DNA of 10,012 nucleotides from Candidatus Krumholzibacteriia bacterium (GTDB taxonomy: Bacteria > Krumholzibacteriota > Krumholzibacteriia > LZORAL124-64-63). Below, piece by piece: positions 7,689 to 10,012 of this stretch. The DNA is taken from positions 1 through 10,012 of the forward strand of contig DAOVTU010000058.1 in assembly GCA_030632925.1 (NCBI GenBank). Reading direction: 5' to 3'. The notes beneath the pieces are model-generated. The model saw nothing but the letters and a program-made list of their open reading frames with translations, was not told where the DNA came from and searched no databases. Position 1 is the first letter of the stretch, and each line of letters starts with the position of its first letter. The translations under genes and the position numbers were made by a program.

Positions 7689-7710
7689 AAAAACTGACAG
7701 TGTGCGTCAG
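7687..7710 (-). terminator. Weak intrinsic terminator at the end of the regulator gene
   Basis: On the minus strand CTGAC (7706-7710) pairs with GTCAG (7694-7698) around a seven-base loop and is followed by seven T (7687-7693). The stop codon TGA of the regulator is inside the first arm. The five-base-pair stem is short, so some readthrough into norB is likely, giving norB two ways of being transcribed. Confidence 0.5.
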
Positions 7711-8123
7711 GAAAGTTTTTTACCCTTGGATTTCACCATGTCGGCCAAGGTCACATCCGCCATCATCTGCTGGATGCTCTCCTTGGGTCCCGTCCAGAAT
7801 TCGTGCATCGGACAGGGGTTCTTTTCATCGCAGCGTTCGAATCCGAGAATGCAGCGATCGTATGTTTCAAGGCCCTCAACCGTATCCACGATTTGTTCCA
7901 TCCGTATCTCTTGCAAGGGCTTGGCGATGCGATAGCCGCCGTTCTTACCCCGCACGGACTCGACAAATCCGGCCTCGCGCAACCGCCCCATGAGACGACC
8001 GAGGAATTTGAATGGGATGTCCAATTCAGCCGCCAAACGCTTGACCGGACACAGTTCGTCCGGATCGGCGGCCATGTAAACCAGGCAGCGGATCGCGTAT
8101 TCGGATGATTTGAACAATCTCAT
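7707..8123 (-). CDS. Rrf2-family Fe-S transcriptional regulator (NsrR/IscR-like), probable NO sensor
   Basis: A 138-residue DNA-binding protein of Rrf2 length. The start MRLFKSSEYAIRCLVYMA and the winged helix with VKRLAAELDIP (27-37), FLGRLMGRLREAGFV (40-54) and RGKNGGYRIAKP (58-69) are family hallmarks. Three cysteines at 91, 98 and 104 (C-X6-C-X5-C) followed by H107 sit where NsrR and IscR bind their cluster. Glu8 occupies the place of the Asp8 ligand known in an actinobacterial NsrR; additional cysteines lie at 13 and 25. The ATG at 8121-8123 has GGAGG 6 nt upstream. Its position just before norB and the shared palindrome favour an NsrR-like role: repress with intact cluster, release on nitrosylation. 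IscR-like iron-sulphur control remains possible from sequence alone. The gene probably represses itself, because a palindrome covers its ribosome-binding site. Confidence 0.9.
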   Translation of the reverse strand: MRLFKSSEYAIRCLVYMAADPDELCPVKRLAAELDIPFKFLGRLMGRLREAGFVESVRGKNGGYRIAKPLQEIRMEQIVDTVEGLETYDRCILGFERCDEKNPCPMHEFWTGPKESIQQMMADVTLADMVKSKGKKLS

Positions 8124-8125
8124 TG

Positions 8126-8141
8126 TCTACCTCCGGGTAGA
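8126..8141. promoter_or_regulatory. Operator-like palindrome overlapping the regulator's ribosome-binding site (copy 2)
   Basis: TCTACCTCCGGGTAGA is an imperfect dyad (six of eight pairs) ending 2 bp before the regulator's start codon. On the minus strand its core contains GGAGG, the Shine-Dalgarno sequence of the gene, so protein bound here would block early transcription. It is the partner of the norB site at 7661-7676. The outer C-G pair of that copy is replaced by T-A here, which keeps the symmetry. Part of the similarity could come from the ribosome-binding site, but the flanking CTAC and GTAG arms are not explained by that. Confidence 0.65.
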
Positions 8142-8169
8142 ATATTGTTCAAGACAAAGAAAGGGGCAA
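8141..8169 (-). promoter_or_regulatory. Putative promoter of the Rrf2-family regulator gene
   Basis: On the minus strand TTGCCC (8164-8169) and AATATT (8141-8146) are separated by 17 bp and each match the sigma-70 consensus at four of six positions. The -35 would lie in the distal arm of the preceding terminator, and the operator begins where the -10 ends. The transcript would have only a very short leader, which makes the exact assignment uncertain. Confidence 0.3.
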
Positions 8170-8194
8170 GGAAGAATGTGGATCTTCCTTGCCC
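8153..8194 (-). terminator. Strong intrinsic terminator of the Gly/Tyr- and Arg/Asp-rich protein gene
   Basis: On the minus strand GGGCAAGGAAG (8184-8194) pairs perfectly over 11 bp with CTTCCTTGCCC (8164-8174) around a nine-base loop, followed by the T-rich stretch CTTTCTTTGTC (8153-8163). It begins 20 bp after the stop codon at 8215. It separates this gene from the downstream regulator-norB pair, so the two are probably independent units. Confidence 0.85.
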
Positions 8195-8214
8195 AAATTC
8201 AGATCAACAGCCTG

Positions 8215-10012
8215 CTAACGACGGCGACCACCACGCGGAGCGCTGCGTTGGGGCGCCTGCCGCTGGGGAGTCTGCTGCGCCCGGTCATTGCCACGCTGCC
8301 GTGAACTGCGATCGCGGTCCAGTTGCTGACGGTCGCCTTGGGAGCGGTCCTGCGGCTTGACCTGGTCCCGGCTTCTGTCGTTCTGGGAACGATCCTGCGG
8401 CTTGGCCTGATCCCGGCTATTGTCGCGTTCAGAGCGGTCGGCAGGCCGTGTCGAATCGCGATCACGGGAATTGTCGCGGTCGCCGGCCTTGTCGCGGTCG
8501 CCACTCCACTCGCCCTTGTCCCGCTTCTCCCAGCTGCCGTCCTTGTCGCGGTACACATCGCCTTTGCGATCAGTGTAGACGTTGTTCTTCCGGTCCGAAG
8601 TGGACGGACGCTGCCGCGCCTGCTTGCCCACATCACCGGTGCGTTTCACACCGTTCGTGCGATCCCGATAGGCGTTGTTGCCCGGCTGCCGTTGGCCCGC
8701 CCTGTATCCGGCCCGATATCCGGCTCGTGCGCCATTCTGGTAACCACGATTGTACCCGTGGTTGTACCCGCGCCAATAGCCGTGGCGATAACCATAACGG
8801 TAACCACCCGCGCCCCAGCAACCGTGATACGGATGCCCCCAACTGACACCGATGTGTAGCCAACCGTAGCTCATGCCGTAGGTGAAACCCCAGCCGGTCC
8901 ACGGATTGTAGTGCACGCCGAAACCATAAGTGACCGGCCGCGGGTAATAGTAGTGCCCATACCACGGGCGATAATACCAACCGGTGCCATAGACCACGCA
9001 GGGGCCATACGGGTAGTAGCCGTAATAACCCGAAGTGTAACCCACGTAGACCACCTCAGGCGTCGTCTCGTAGATATAGACGTACTTGACGTTGTACACG
9101 GGGCAGTCTGCGGGCAGGTCCTGCACCACGGCCGGCACTTCGGTCGCCACCGCCCAGGGCCCTTCCGGCCCGTTGGAAACAAACCAGATAGCCGAATCCA
9201 CGCAATAGTATTTCTTGTCGATCAGCAGCACCGATTTGTCGGTATTGATGGCGTAGGCGACATCGTCTCCGCATTTTTCAAACTGCGGATCGCCGTCGTA
9301 GCTCACTTCACAGGTGGCCGTTTTGCGGTCCACCTCCGCGGTCTGGGGAATTTGGGTTTCCAGCAAGGCCTCGCGGGATTCCTGGGTGCCCGCCACGCTG
9401 GCCAACACCTTGCCCATGTCCGAATCCGACGGGATTTTGGCCAGGTCTGCAGGCAGTTCTGCAAAATCCACGTAGCTCCACGGGCCATCGGTCATGGATT
9501 TTGCGCGATACCAGCGGCCCGATATCAGCAGGTAATAGTTCTGGCTGTCGATGTCCATCAGCACGTCGTTCTCGGTATTGCGCAGATAGAGCAACTGAGT
9601 GCCCTCAACCGAGGCGAAATCCGGCTCGCCGTTGGTGACGATCAACTCGGCCGGCACCGTGCTCAGGATGATTTCCGGAGCGGCCTCATCAGCGTCTTTC
9701 TCCACGCCCAGATTTTCGGCATCCGTTGTCTGGGCTTCGGCCTGGGCCTTTTCCTCTTCCTCGATCTTCTGCGACACCTTGCGCAGCTCGGAGGACAAAT
9801 CCGTGGTCACTTTCCAGTCACCCGCCAGGTCATCGCTGGTGAACCACAGGCCAGAACCGCGCAGGAAGTACGCGCCCGCCTTCTGGTCCTTGACGATGAA
9901 GAAGACCGAGTTGGCCACGTACTTCAGGTCAAAACCCTCGAGGTCGGCCAGGATGGGATCACCATCAACCAGCACCAGAACCGCAGGCTGGGTGCGGAAA
10001 TGAATCGCCGGC
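8215..10012 (-). CDS. Large protein of unknown function: three repeated modules, Gly/Tyr-rich segment, Arg/Asp-rich tail (N-terminus beyond window)
   Basis: The frame is open to the right edge, so 598 residues are visible and the start lies outside; the GTG at 9973-9975 is an internal codon. Three diverged modules of about 50 residues start at visible residues 16, 127 and 239, each with (D/N)G(D/E)P, then an N(S/T) pair, aromatic residues and a closing W: GLWF..GDW, GRWY..GPW, AIWF..GPW. Linkers hold a Glu-rich stretch of coiled-coil character and IPQTAEVDRKTA. Then follow a Gly/Tyr/Trp-rich segment (about 306-439) with GYxx periodicity and a highly charged Arg/Asp/Gln tail with NNVYTDRKGDVYRDKDGSW and 15-residue repeats. 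Similar proteins are sometimes labelled 'carbohydrate-binding family V/XII', without experimental support known to me. The aromatic segment suggests cell-envelope or extracellular location. A signal peptide cannot be checked here. No catalytic motif was seen. Confidence 0.8.
   Translation of the reverse strand, partial: PAIHFRTQPAVLVLVDGDPILADLEGFDLKYVANSVFFIVKDQKAGAYFLRGSGLWFTSDDLAGDWKVTTDLSSELRKVSQKIEEEEKAQAEAQTTDAENLGVEKDADEAAPEIILSTVPAELIVTNGEPDFASVEGTQLLYLRNTENDVLMDIDSQNYYLLISGRWYRAKSMTDGPWSYVDFAELPADLAKIPSDSDMGKVLASVAGTQESREALLETQIPQTAEVDRKTATCEVSYDGDPQFEKCGDDVAYAINTDKSVLLIDKKYYCVDSAIWFVSNGPEGPWAVATEVPAVVQDLPADCPVYNVKYVYIYETTPEVVYVGYTSGYYGYYPYGPCVVYGTGWYYRPWYGHYYYPRPVTYGFGVHYNPWTGWGFTYGMSYGWLHIGVSWGHPYHGCWGAGGYRYGYRHGYWRGYNHGYNRGYQNGARAGYRAGYRAGQRQPGNNAYRDRTNGVKRTGDVGKQARQRPSTSDRKNNVYTDRKGDVYRDKDGSWEKRDKGEWSGDRDKAGDRDNSRDRDSTRPADRSERDNSRDQAKPQDRSQNDRSRDQVKPQDRSQGDRQQLDRDRSSRQRGNDRAQQTPQRQAPQRSAPRGGRRR
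8341..8430 (-). repeat. Two 45-bp tandem repeats inside the Arg/Asp-rich tail
   Basis: Units at 8341-8385 and 8386-8430 are nearly identical over their first 37 bases and encode RDQVKPQDRSQ and RDQAKPQDRSQ with short linkers, a 15-residue period. A looser third unit (DRDSTRPADRSER) is encoded next to them at about 8431-8481. The DNA similarity indicates fairly recent duplication by slippage or unequal exchange. Confidence 0.75.
8695..8805 (-). repeat. Degenerate 12-bp repeats encoding GYxx units
   Basis: This stretch encodes repeated four-residue units such as GYRY, GYRH, GYWR, GYNH, GYNR, GYQN, GARA, GYRA and GYRA. The DNA repeats every 12 bases with drift. It joins the aromatic Gly-rich segment to the charged tail of the large protein. 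Confidence 0.7.

Noticed and set aside
8323..8859. Hydrophobic 178-codon open frame on the plus strand, looking like a membrane protein
   Set aside because: The apparent Val/Ala/Leu-rich helices are the reverse complement of Arg/Asp codons in the sense gene; no ribosome-binding site or family motif supports it.

Overview
The window holds six protein genes and reads as a piece of a moderately GC-rich Gram-negative bacterial chromosome. No rRNA, tRNA, insertion sequence, CRISPR array or phage gene was seen. The best lineage clue is the secreted protein at 3052-5301. Its beta-propeller-like repeats end in a C-terminal domain with a PNPFNP motif and an SGVY...KIVLAK tail, the FlgD-Ig/type IX-like sorting style common in the FCB group and candidate phyla such as Krumholzibacteriota, Eisenbacteria and Latescibacterota. 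That assignment is inference; no marker gene is present.

Layout from left to right. Positions 1-1356 (minus) carry the N-terminal 452 codons of a membrane chemoreceptor (double Cache sensor, HAMP repeats), cut by the left edge. Positions 1495-2787 (minus) encode an MFS transporter of the bacterial NTP/NDP-exchanger-like branch. A 264-bp divergent spacer follows, with an extended -10 promoter and a folded leader reading rightwards into the secreted protein at 3052-5301 (plus), which ends in a strong intrinsic terminator. Convergent to it, 5381-7603 (minus) is a full-length quinol-type nitric oxide reductase. Just upstream on the same strand, 7707-8123 encodes an Rrf2-family regulator with Fe-S cluster ligands. 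A clear terminator at 8153-8194 separates it from a large Gly/Tyr-rich and Arg/Asp-rich protein (8215-10012, minus) whose N-terminus is outside the window.

The most coherent functional unit is the regulator plus NO reductase. Both genes are preceded by the same 16-bp imperfect palindrome (plus-strand consensus CTACYTCCRGGTAG): one copy overlaps the regulator's ribosome-binding site, the other lies in the probable norB promoter. The four differences between copies are all transitions, and the outermost pair changes in a compensatory way (C-G to T-A). This looks like a self-regulated NO-sensing and NO-detoxifying pair. No nir, nos or norC-like gene is visible, so detoxification is more likely than full denitrification, as far as this window shows.

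The second most interesting item is the large partial protein at the right end. It has three diverged copies of a roughly 50-residue module, then an aromatic/glycine segment, then a charged tail with 15-residue tandem repeats. Its role is unknown. Nothing here proves a wholly new system; the operator pair and this protein deserve the closest follow-up.
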